From Emticicia sp. BO119 (GTDB lineage Bacteria; Bacteroidota; Bacteroidia; Cytophagales; Spirosomataceae): a DNA stretch of 64,000 bases. The DNA lies in contig NZ_JACETV010000001.1 in the NCBI RefSeq assembly GCF_013912375.1, positions 1,178,001 through 1,242,000 of the forward strand, in the 5' to 3' direction. The notes below the pieces were generated by a model. That model did not search any database. It was not told where the DNA came from and saw only the letters and a program-made list of their open reading frames with translations. The position numbers were made by a program, and so were the translations under genes. Below are positions 52,615 to 59,260 of this stretch, in pieces. Each line of letters opens with the position of its first letter. Positions within the stretch are counted from its first letter, which is position 1.

Positions 52615-53538
52615 ATGCAATCATTGAGTACCAAACATCTTCTCGGTATTAAAGACCTTACAACAAACGATATTCAACTTATTTTAGAAACTGCCAAAGA
52701 ATTTAAAGAGGTCATTAATCGTCCGATTAAAAAAGTGCCTACCCTGAGAGATGTAACGATTGCCAATGTTTTTTTTGAGAATTCTACCCGTACACGACTA
52801 TCATTCGAACTGGCTGAGAAGAGGCTTTCGGCCGATGTAGTCAATTTCTCTGCGTCCGGAAGTTCGGTAAAAAAAGGAGAGACCCTGCTTGATACTGTCA
52901 ATAATATTCTGGCAATGAAAGTAGATATGATTGTGATGCGTCATGCAAGTCCCGGAGCTCCCCATTATCTGTCAAAGAAAATCAAAGCTAATATTGTGAA
53001 TGCCGGAGATGGTACTCACGAACACCCGACACAAGCCTTATTAGATTCATTTTCGATGCAGGAAAAATTGGGAGATTTGTCGGGAAAAAAAATTGCTATA
53101 ATCGGAGATATTCTTCATTCAAGAGTGGCCCTGTCCAATATATTTTGTCTACAAAAATTAGGCGCAGAAATTACTATCTGTGGTCCTAATACGCTTTTGC
53201 CTAAATACATAAGAGAAATTGGTGTGAAGATATCGCATAGTGTGAAAGATACTCTTAAATGGTGTGATGTAGCAAATGTATTAAGAATCCAGTTGGAACG
53301 TCAGCAAATCAAATATTTTCCGTCATTAAGAGAGTATTCCCTGTATTTTGGTATCAATAAACAGATGCTTGATGAACTGGATAAGGAAATAGTGTTAATG
53401 CACCCGGGGCCAATAAACAGAGGGGTTGAACTATCAAGCGATGCGGCGGATTCTCATCATTCTATTATTCTTGATCAGGTTGAAAATGGCGTAGCGGTGC
53501 GTATGGCTGTGCTTTATCTTTTGTCGCAACAGAACTAA
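52615..53538 (+). CDS. pyrB: Aspartate carbamoyltransferase catalytic subunit
   Basis: PyrB makes carbamoyl-aspartate in pyrimidine synthesis. The 307-residue protein shows FFENSTRTRLSFELAEKRL (carbamoyl-phosphate loop STRTR), SSVKKGETLLDT (80s loop), HASPGAPHYLS, DGTHEHPTQALLD and LMHPGPINRGVELSSD. All key residues are present. A TTG/ATG extension at 52564 would start inside the aroA terminator, so the ATG at 52615 is used; it also restores the family N-terminus QSLSTKHLLGI. No pyrI follows, as usual in Bacteroidota. A terminator follows directly. Confidence 0.96.
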   Translation: MQSLSTKHLLGIKDLTTNDIQLILETAKEFKEVINRPIKKVPTLRDVTIANVFFENSTRTRLSFELAEKRLSADVVNFSASGSSVKKGETLLDTVNNILAMKVDMIVMRHASPGAPHYLSKKIKANIVNAGDGTHEHPTQALLDSFSMQEKLGDLSGKKIAIIGDILHSRVALSNIFCLQKLGAEITICGPNTLLPKYIREIGVKISHSVKDTLKWCDVANVLRIQLERQQIKYFPSLREYSLYFGINKQMLDELDKEIVLMHPGPINRGVELSSDAADSHHSIILDQVENGVAVRMAVLYLLSQQN

Positions 53539-53549
53539 AATACTTACGC

Positions 53550-53587
53550 AAAATCAAAAGGCACAATTTTCTGCGCCTTTTGATTTT
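53550..53587. terminator. Terminator between pyrB and the Spy-like gene
   Basis: A perfect 13-bp stem AAAATCAAAAGGC/GCCTTTTGATTTT with a 12-base loop, between convergent stops. Each strand ends in a T-rich tail. Confidence 0.88.
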
Positions 53588-53601
53588 ATCTGAAACTAAA
53601 A

Positions 53602-54000
53602 CTATTTTCTTCTGCCCCTCATTTTATCTCTCATTTCGGCTCTTCTTTTCTTATTATCTTCTTTGAATTTGGTCATTTGTTCTGGTGTCAGCACACTTTC
53701 ATAATTTTTCATTAAAGCATCACGGTTTGCTTTCATTTGTTCCCGGTTTGCTGCCATCTTTTCCTTCTGTTCTTTCCTGAACTCATCTCTTTTTTTCTCT
53801 TGCTCAAGGTTCAGTGCTAATACTTTCTGATATTGATCATTGCTTAATGCAAGTGATTCCTGCATATGTTTGGTTCTCATTTCGGCACGTTGTTCCGGAG
53901 TTCTTTCCATTCCCTCGCCACGAGTTGCTTTAGTGTTCTGAGCTAATGCTCCAGAAACCAATCCACCTACAAGCGTACACACTAAAAGGATTTTTTTCAT
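53602..54000 (-). CDS. Small periplasmic Spy/CpxP-like protein
   Basis: The 132-residue protein has a signal peptide (KKILLVCTLVGGLVSGALAQ). The mature part is highly charged and helical (Glu, Lys, Arg, Met), with LSNDQYQKVLALN and LTPEQMTKFKED, the LTxxQ pair that defines Spy/CpxP-type proteins. Its basic tail ends RDKMRGRRK. It probably acts as a periplasmic chaperone-like or stress protein; the family in Bacteroidota is poorly known. A TATCTTTG promoter match lies 108 bases upstream. Confidence 0.85.
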   Translation of the reverse strand: MKKILLVCTLVGGLVSGALAQNTKATRGEGMERTPEQRAEMRTKHMQESLALSNDQYQKVLALNLEQEKKRDEFRKEQKEKMAANREQMKANRDALMKNYESVLTPEQMTKFKEDNKKRRAEMRDKMRGRRK

Positions 54001-54107
54001 GTTTTAATAAGATTGATTGTACTAATTGTGAATATTTCTACAACGTTGTGATTCTTAGAATGAATTGAGCCAAAAAGGTTTAAAGCTTAAATAAACTTAT
54101 TTGTTTT

Positions 54108-54115
54108 CAAAGATA
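54108..54115 (-). promoter_or_regulatory. -7 element for the Spy-like gene
   Basis: Minus-strand TATCTTTG matches TAnnTTTG, giving a leader of about 100 bases. Confidence 0.4.
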
Positions 54116-54248
54116 ACAGAATATGTTTTACCTTTACTGTCGACACGATTTATTTCAATAAATGATAGATTTCTTAAAGAATAAAGCGATTGATATGTCG
54201 AATATTATTCGCAACTTTTCGAAAATCAATCAACACCGGGCCGTGTAG

Positions 54249-54264
54249 GCTCAATCACTCAATT
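54249..54264 (+). repeat. Two octamer units before nuoC
   Basis: GCTCAATC and ACTCAATT are two 8-base units related to those before alaS and prfC, ending two bases before the nuoC start. Confidence 0.45.
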
Positions 54265-54266
54265 TT

Positions 54267-54770
54267 ATGTTGGATTTTGACCTGATAAGACTATTGATTA
54301 TAAGTATGTTCGGTGATAATGTTATTCTTAAAGAAGATAAAAGTTCGCCGCAACCATCTATAACAGTGCCAACTGACAAAATATTAGAAATATGCCAGTT
54401 TTTACATGTGCAACCTAAATTGTACTTTGACTATCTGGCATGTATAACAGCCATCGATAATGGAATTGAGATTGGAACTTTAGAGGTGATTTACCACCTG
54501 ACCTCAATTCCGTATGGACATAATTTTGTACTGAAAGTTGAAGTGCCAAGAAACCTGGAAGGTGAGCCTTTGCCAAAAGTTCCATCTGTTACACCCATCT
54601 GGCGAACAGCCGATTGGCACGAGCGTGAAGCATATGATCTGGTAGGTATTGAATTTGTTGGCCACCCTGATTTAAGAAGAATCTTATTACCTGCCGATTG
54701 GGAAGGACACCCGCTAAGAAAAGATTATAAAGAGCAGGAGCAATATCATGGCATTAAAGTGAAATATTAA
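54267..54770 (+). CDS. nuoC: NADH-quinone oxidoreductase subunit C
   Basis: NuoC (30-kDa subunit) is part of the peripheral arm of respiratory complex I. The 167-residue protein shows the family core DYLACITAID (~47), IEIGTLEVIYHL, and the strong motif VTPIWRTADWHEREAYDLVGIEFVGHPDLRRILLP (here given by position, ~110-145) with DWEGHPLRKDY. It is of full length for a stand-alone NuoC. None of its usual neighbours (nuoB, nuoD and so on) lies next to it; prfC is convergent and a Spy-like gene is divergent. The start is ATG at 54267, two bases after octamer units. Confidence 0.93.
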   Translation: MLDFDLIRLLIISMFGDNVILKEDKSSPQPSITVPTDKILEICQFLHVQPKLYFDYLACITAIDNGIEIGTLEVIYHLTSIPYGHNFVLKVEVPRNLEGEPLPKVPSVTPIWRTADWHEREAYDLVGIEFVGHPDLRRILLPADWEGHPLRKDYKEQEQYHGIKVKY

Positions 54771-54810
54771 AAAGAAGCCCTTTCTCTAACTGAGAAAGGG
54801 CTTCTTTTTA
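54770..54810. terminator. Long perfect terminator between nuoC and prfC
   Basis: An 18-bp perfect stem (54770-54787 with 54793-54810) and a 5-base loop begins with AAAAAG and ends with CTTTTT on either strand. It serves both convergent genes. Confidence 0.92.
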
Positions 54811-54816
54811 TTCAGA

Positions 54817-56412
54817 TTAATACGCCAGTGCTGTTTTAAATTCTGAAGTAGTATGGAATTGAATATCAGGATTATTCTGAATATTCATTCGTAAAATCCA
54901 GTCAGTCTCTGCCAGAAATACCGGATTCTGATCTTTATCATAAGCAATGAAGTTACTTTTTAACCGGATAAATTCAGCTAATTTGGTTTTATCTTCGGCT
55001 GTTATCCAGCAAGCTTTTGAGTAAGGGCGAGCTTCAAACCGGCAACTGGCGCCATATTCATTCAATAATCGATACTGAATTACCTCAAATTGAAGTTCAC
55101 CAACGGTGCCGATAATCTTTCTGTTACCTGGTTGAATGGTAAACAACTGAGCTACCCCTTCATCGGTCAATTGTTGAACCCCTTTTTCCAGTTGTTTAGA
55201 CTTCATCGGATCATTGTTAATTACCTCTTTGAATATCTCAGGCGAGAAGCTTGGTATGCCTGTAAACTGTAATTCTTCACCCTCGGTCAAAGTATCACCA
55301 ATTTTGAAAGTACCAGTATCATATAAGCCAATTACGTCGCCCGGATAGGCGTCTTCAACTACATCTTTTCTATCTGCTAAAAACGCAAATGGGCTTGAAA
55401 AACGCATTTCTTTACTTAAACGCACATGTTTATAAAACTTGCCACGCTCAAATTGTCCGCTACAGATTCTTAAGAAGGCAATTCTATCACGGTGTCTTGG
55501 GTCAATATTGGCATGGATTTTAAATACAAAACCGCTGAATTTCTTTTCTTCAGGCTCAACCATTCGTTTATCGGTCATACGGTGCACCGGAATCGGTGAA
55601 ACATCGCAAAAAGTATTGAGCAATTCCATCACACCGAAATTACTGACAGCACTACCGAAGAAAACCGGAGCCAGATTTCCTGCCAGATAATCTTCCTGAT
55701 TAAAATCACTATAAACTCCCTCAATCAATTCTACATCTTCACGTAACTGATTAGCATCTTTTTCGCCTACTTTTTTATCAAGTACATCCGAATCTAAAGC
55801 GATAACCTCAATGTCATCTTCCAGACGCGTTTTATTAACGGCAAAGTGATTCATTTTCTTTTCAAGAAGGTGATAAACCCCTTTGAATTCAGAACCCCCA
55901 TTCACAGGCCAGGTAATCGGACGAACCTTGATATTCAGTTTCTGCTCTAATTCATCAAGCAAATCAAAAGGGTTTTGCCCCTCACGATCAAGCTTATTGA
56001 CAAAGATAATTACCGGTGTATTACGCATACGACAAACCTCCATTAATCGCTCAGTTTGTTCCTCAACGCCCTTCACGCAGTCAATTACCAGAATTACACT
56101 GTCAACAGCTGTAAGAGTTCTGTAGGTATCTTCTGCAAAGTCTTTGTGACCAGGCGTATCAAGGATATTAATTTTAAGGTCTCTGTATTCAAAGGTCATT
56201 ACTGAAGTAGCTACGGAGATACCTCTCTGCTTTTCGATTTCCATGAAATCAGAAGTGGTCGATTTCTTGATTTTATTTGATTTCACCGCTCCGGCGGTCT
56301 GAATCGCCCCTCCGAAAAGGAGTAGTTTTTCAGTCAGTGTGGTTTTCCCGGCATCGGGGTGAGCAATAATAGCGAAAGTACGACGTTTGTGTAACTCTTG
56401 AAGAAATGACAT
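54817..56412 (-). CDS. prfC: Peptide chain release factor 3
   Basis: RF3 is a GTPase that removes RF1 and RF2 from the ribosome after termination. The 531-residue protein shows the G motifs [16 protein letters not shown] (P-loop), [15 protein letters not shown] (switch I), LDTPGHKDF and NKLD, followed by domain II (~270-380) and the domain III end. The length is usual (E. coli 529). A promoter match (TATTTTTG at 56565-56558) places the start of a leader of 140 bases that carries octamer repeats. The ATG at 56412 gives the usual start. It ends at an 18-bp terminator. Confidence 0.97.
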   Translation of the reverse strand: MSFLQELHKRRTFAIIAHPDAGKTTLTEKLLLFGGAIQTAGAVKSNKIKKSTTSDFMEIEKQRGISVATSVMTFEYRDLKINILDTPGHKDFAEDTYRTLTAVDSVILVIDCVKGVEEQTERLMEVCRMRNTPVIIFVNKLDREGQNPFDLLDELEQKLNIKVRPITWPVNGGSEFKGVYHLLEKKMNHFAVNKTRLEDDIEVIALDSDVLDKKVGEKDANQLREDVELIEGVYSDFNQEDYLAGNLAPVFFGSAVSNFGVMELLNTFCDVSPIPVHRMTDKRMVEPEEKKFSGFVFKIHANIDPRHRDRIAFLRICSGQFERGKFYKHVRLSKEMRFSSPFAFLADRKDVVEDAYPGDVIGLYDTGTFKIGDTLTEGEELQFTGIPSFSPEIFKEVINNDPMKSKQLEKGVQQLTDEGVAQLFTIQPGNRKIIGTVGELQFEVIQYRLLNEYGASCRFEARPYSKACWITAEDKTKLAEFIRLKSNFIAYDKDQNPVFLAETDWILRMNIQNNPDIQFHTTSEFKTALAY

Positions 56413-56419
56413 TTTTATC

Positions 56420-56427
56420 TAATTTTG
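56420..56427 (+). promoter_or_regulatory. Possible -7 element for the 2OG oxygenase gene
   Basis: Plus-strand TAATTTTG lies 149 bases before the ATG at 56576. It sits just upstream of the prfC start codon on the other strand, so the two leaders would overlap as antisense RNAs. Confidence 0.3.
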
Positions 56428-56498
56428 TGAACACACAGGCTCAACTTAAACGATTTATATTTTATAATATAAGTTTTAAAGAAGCTTAGTGAGAGTTT

Positions 56499-56538
56499 AA
56501 TCACACAATCACTCATTCGCTCAATCACTAAATATCTT
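56499..56538. repeat. Degenerate octamer tandem repeat in the prfC leader
   Basis: Plus-strand units AATCACAC, AATCACTC, ATTCGCTC, AATCACTA and AATATCTT keep an exact 8-base period. They lie 87-126 bases upstream of prfC, in its leader, and also upstream of the 2OG oxygenase gene. Confidence 0.7.
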
Positions 56539-56557
56539 GGAGCGCATAAAACGGGTG

Positions 56558-56565
56558 CAAAAATA
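56558..56565 (-). promoter_or_regulatory. -7 element for prfC
   Basis: Minus-strand TATTTTTG matches TAnnTTTG; the implied leader is about 140 bases and includes the octamer repeat. Confidence 0.45.
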
Positions 56566-56575
56566 CATATAAAAT

Positions 56576-57178
56576 ATGGAAGAAACATGGCAAGTTTCAT
56601 TTGAATCAATAATTTCTCAAATAGTTGAAAGAGGATATGGTATTTTGGATGGTTTTCTGTCAGAAGATGAAATAGGTAAACTGAACGAGAGTTTGGTATC
56701 TCATTATCAGGCACATGAGTTTAAGCAGGCAGGTATTAGCAAAGATCATGAAGTAATGAAAAATATTCGTGGAGACGAAATTCTTTGGTTAGAACGAGGT
56801 GATGCTAATGAGGCTGAAACTAAGTTTTTAGAAAGATTAGAGTATTTTATGAGCTATGTGAATTATACTTGTTATTTGGGGCTGCGTTCGTACGAAATCC
56901 ATTATGCTTCTTATCCTGTTGGTACATTCTATAAACGTCATTTAGATAAATTCAGAAATGACTCAGGACGTAAGCTGTCATTTATCTGTTACTTGAATCA
57001 GGGCTGGCAGGCAGTCAATGGGGGTGAATTAGTATTATATTTACCGGATAAAGAAGAAACTGTTCTACCACTTGGTGGAAGACTCATAGTTTTTGAAAGT
57101 GACAAAATTGAACATGAAGTACTACCCGCTAACCGCGAGCGCAGAAGTCTGACAGGCTGGCTTCGTAATATTGACTAG
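56576..57178 (+). CDS. 2-oxoglutarate/Fe(II)-dependent oxygenase
   Basis: The 200-residue protein is a prolyl-hydroxylase-like 2OG oxygenase. The metal triad is complete: His122 and Asp124 in KRHLDKF, and His180 in IEHEV. Arg190 in RRSLTGW binds 2-oxoglutarate; the strand NGGELVLYL precedes it. Sequences of this type are SM-20/PKHD-like and hydroxylate protein residues or small molecules. No substrate is apparent. It is transcribed away from prfC and ends tail-to-tail with the molybdopterin enzyme, sharing the palindromic stop CTAG. Confidence 0.9.
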   Translation: MEETWQVSFESIISQIVERGYGILDGFLSEDEIGKLNESLVSHYQAHEFKQAGISKDHEVMKNIRGDEILWLERGDANEAETKFLERLEYFMSYVNYTCYLGLRSYEIHYASYPVGTFYKRHLDKFRNDSGRKLSFICYLNQGWQAVNGGELVLYLPDKEETVLPLGGRLIVFESDKIEHEVLPANRERRSLTGWLRNID

Positions 57179-57945
57179 AGCGTTACATCATAATCATATC
57201 CCAGCTCATGCCAGTAATCACGGGGTGGAGTATCCGAAAAATACATCTTACCTATACGTTTCAGGTTCTTTATTCCATATTTTACAGGAATAATCAGACG
57301 TAGAGGTGCACCATGAAATTTAGGTAGCGGTTGGTTGTTCACTTCAAAACACAACAAGGTTTGCGGATGTAAAACACTTTCTATATCCAATCCCACATAA
57401 TATTTGGCATCAGGGGTTTCCAGACCTACATATTTATACCATTCATTGCTGCCTTCTTTCTTACCCAGATTGTATTTTTTCAGAAAATCTGAAAATCTGA
57501 CACCTCCGTAATGGACTACCTGATCCCAGCCTTCAATACACTTAAAATCGAAAACTATTTCTTCTTTTGGCAGTGATTTTATGTCTTGCATCTGAAAGTA
57601 TGTAGAAGGCTTCCCGGAAGGACTTATTACTTCAAGTTGCCATTTTTCTACATCAATATTGTCCTGTATTCCGACAAATCCATTTAATCTTGGTCTTTTC
57701 GCTGCACTTGTTTTCGGATAAGTTCTGGTCATATTATTATTGCTGAAGAACTTGTCTTTTACTTTTTCGTTAAAACCTAATACATTTCTGGTTGTCTGGT
57801 CTAACTTGTGATTGGTTTTGGGTAAATTCCTGTACCATTTCCAGGAGAACCAACCGCTTATGCCTGCCAGAATAAAACCAGCAAAAGAAAAGAATGTTCT
57901 ACGTTGTATCTTTTTATCAGACCATTGTTCTATATTATTCTTCAT
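57175..57945 (-). CDS. Molybdopterin-dependent oxidoreductase (sulfite-oxidase fold, MsrP-like)
   Basis: The 256-residue protein carries a Tat-like motif (KIQRRTFFSFAG) and one hydrophobic segment, and then a sulfite-oxidase-fold domain. VFDFKCIEGW contains the molybdenum-coordinating cysteine and FHGAPLRLIIPVKYG the cofactor pocket. It lacks the C-terminal dimer domain and the haem domain of sulfite oxidases, as in MsrP (YedY), which repairs methionine sulfoxide in the periplasm. It follows a cytochrome b gene by 11 bases, which would deliver electrons from the quinol pool. The substrate is not known. Confidence 0.85.
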   Translation of the reverse strand: MKNNIEQWSDKKIQRRTFFSFAGFILAGISGWFSWKWYRNLPKTNHKLDQTTRNVLGFNEKVKDKFFSNNNMTRTYPKTSAAKRPRLNGFVGIQDNIDVEKWQLEVISPSGKPSTYFQMQDIKSLPKEEIVFDFKCIEGWDQVVHYGGVRFSDFLKKYNLGKKEGSNEWYKYVGLETPDAKYYVGLDIESVLHPQTLLCFEVNNQPLPKFHGAPLRLIIPVKYGIKNLKRIGKMYFSDTPPRDYWHELGYDYDVTL

Positions 57946-57956
57946 GGCAGTGTTTG

Positions 57957-58667
57957 TTAAGCTTCAATAATAGGAGAGGGTGTTTCTTCCGGTTTTTCTT
58001 CAATCGGTGGAGTAATGTTTTTCTTTACTTCAAAACCTGTAATCATTGACTGAAAATTACTCCAACCTGCCCTGATAACCTGAATAATATGAATCAGAAA
58101 AAATAAAACGTAACCGATTGTCAGGATAAAATGTAGAGCTCTGGCAAATGAATAGCCTCCCATTAACCATGTTAACCAATGTACTTGTACTGGTTTATAA
58201 ATTGCCAAGCCTGTAACTAACGAGCCAAAACCCATGAGAATAATAGCGGAGTAAGCTATTTTCTGCGCACCATTATATTTGCTTTGAGGAGGGTGGTATG
58301 GGCTGATATGTAAATCATGCAAAAGTACCTGCCACGCTTCCTTGAAAGATTTTCTTGTCGGAATTAAATAACGCCATTCGCCTGAAATCAATGTGTAGAC
58401 CACATAAAAGAATCCATTCAGAAAGAAAATCCACATAAAAACAAAATGCGTTGCCATACCTTCGGCGAGTCTGTATGGGAGTTTAAGCATTTTATAAAAC
58501 CATTCCGGAAAAAACTTTATGATAATAACATCTCCTATCTGAATTTTATAAACACCATTTGCCCAGTAAATAAGCATACCACTCCAAATCATAATTAATA
58601 ATATGGGGAAGTTTACCCAATGAAACCAGCGTATCGCTAAAGGGTGCTTTTTTTCGATTTCTTTCAT
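57957..58667 (-). CDS. Cytochrome b561/thiosulfate reductase-type membrane protein
   Basis: The 236-residue protein has four or five membrane helices and haem-ligand histidine candidates: RWFHWVNFP (helix 1), MATHFVFMW (helix 2-3), RALHFILTIGY (helix 4) and FFLIHIIQV. It resembles the cytochrome b of thiosulfate reductase and Ni-Fe hydrogenase type. The chain extends to a non-canonical start at 58700, but the ATG at 58667 gives the expected short cytoplasmic start KEIEKKHPLAIRW. It is the first gene of an operon with the molybdopterin enzyme and would feed it electrons. The long Glu/Pro-rich tail (PPIEEKPEETPSP) is unusual and probably flexible. Confidence 0.85.
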   Translation of the reverse strand: MKEIEKKHPLAIRWFHWVNFPILLIMIWSGMLIYWANGVYKIQIGDVIIIKFFPEWFYKMLKLPYRLAEGMATHFVFMWIFFLNGFFYVVYTLISGEWRYLIPTRKSFKEAWQVLLHDLHISPYHPPQSKYNGAQKIAYSAIILMGFGSLVTGLAIYKPVQVHWLTWLMGGYSFARALHFILTIGYVLFFLIHIIQVIRAGWSNFQSMITGFEVKKNITPPIEEKPEETPSPIIEA

Positions 58668-58829
58668 CTGCAATAAGTGTATAGAAGAAACAAATAACAA
58701 TTTACACTATTTACGTTTAATAACAAATTTGAGATTGAATCAACTTTAAATGAGACTATATGTGAGGGTTTAAAAGTATATTGCAGAGCCAATAGGACAG
58801 ATAGCTTATGGCTATTTAGAAAATTTTAA

Positions 58830-58837
58830 TAAATTTG
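58830..58837 (+). promoter_or_regulatory. -7 element for the 57-residue gene
   Basis: TAAATTTG matches TAnnTTTG, 18 bases before the ATG at 58855. Confidence 0.5.
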
Positions 58838-58854
58838 TACAAAAACAGGAAATC

Positions 58855-59028
58855 ATGACTTTTGAGGAATACCTTGTCAGCAAGAAAATAAGTAAAGAAA
58901 AATTCGCTAAAGCCGAACCTGAAAGATTTGAGGAATGGAAAGTGTTATTCGATCAGATGCACCCTGAAAGTTTTACAATGCACAAGAAATTTTTTCTGAA
59001 TCCAGTCAGGAGGAAATACCACTTATAA
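58855..59028 (+). CDS. Small conserved-looking hypothetical protein (57 residues)
   Basis: This frame starts ATG at 58855 and stops TAA at 59026. The product reads MTFEEYLVSKKISKEKFAKA, then EPERFEEWKVLFDQMHPESF, then TMHKKFFLNPVRRKYHL. It is a charged, helical, soluble protein with a basic end. The pattern KxxFxxAEPxxFxEWxxLFxxMHPxSFTxxKKFxxNPxRRKYHL resembles short hypothetical proteins I remember from other Cytophagales, but I cannot confirm that. A good promoter element lies 18 bases upstream, the coding pattern is convincing and the gap is otherwise empty. The function is unknown. It is divergent from the cytochrome gene. Confidence 0.78.
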   Translation: MTFEEYLVSKKISKEKFAKAEPERFEEWKVLFDQMHPESFTMHKKFFLNPVRRKYHL

Positions 59029-59190
59029 ATATCAATTGTCCTACGTATATAGAGGATGTTTCATAATAACGTCTTTTTTTTGATTGAAACTTATCTACTT
59101 ATCTGAACCTTTCATCTACTATTTTAAGGTAATCGTAATTTTTATAAATCTTTTAATGATAACTCGTGTATTTAATGCAGGATTGAATGG

Positions 59191-59198
59191 TAATTTTG
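59191..59198 (+). promoter_or_regulatory. -7 element for the TonB-receptor-like gene
   Basis: TAATTTTG matches TAnnTTTG, 63 bases before the ATG. A TTTA at 59171-59174 (16-base spacer) is the best -33 candidate. Confidence 0.4.
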
Positions 59199-59260
59199 TA
59201 CAAAATCAAGATTTTTTAGCTATTACAACCACAGATACAGTTTAACATTTATTTACGAAA

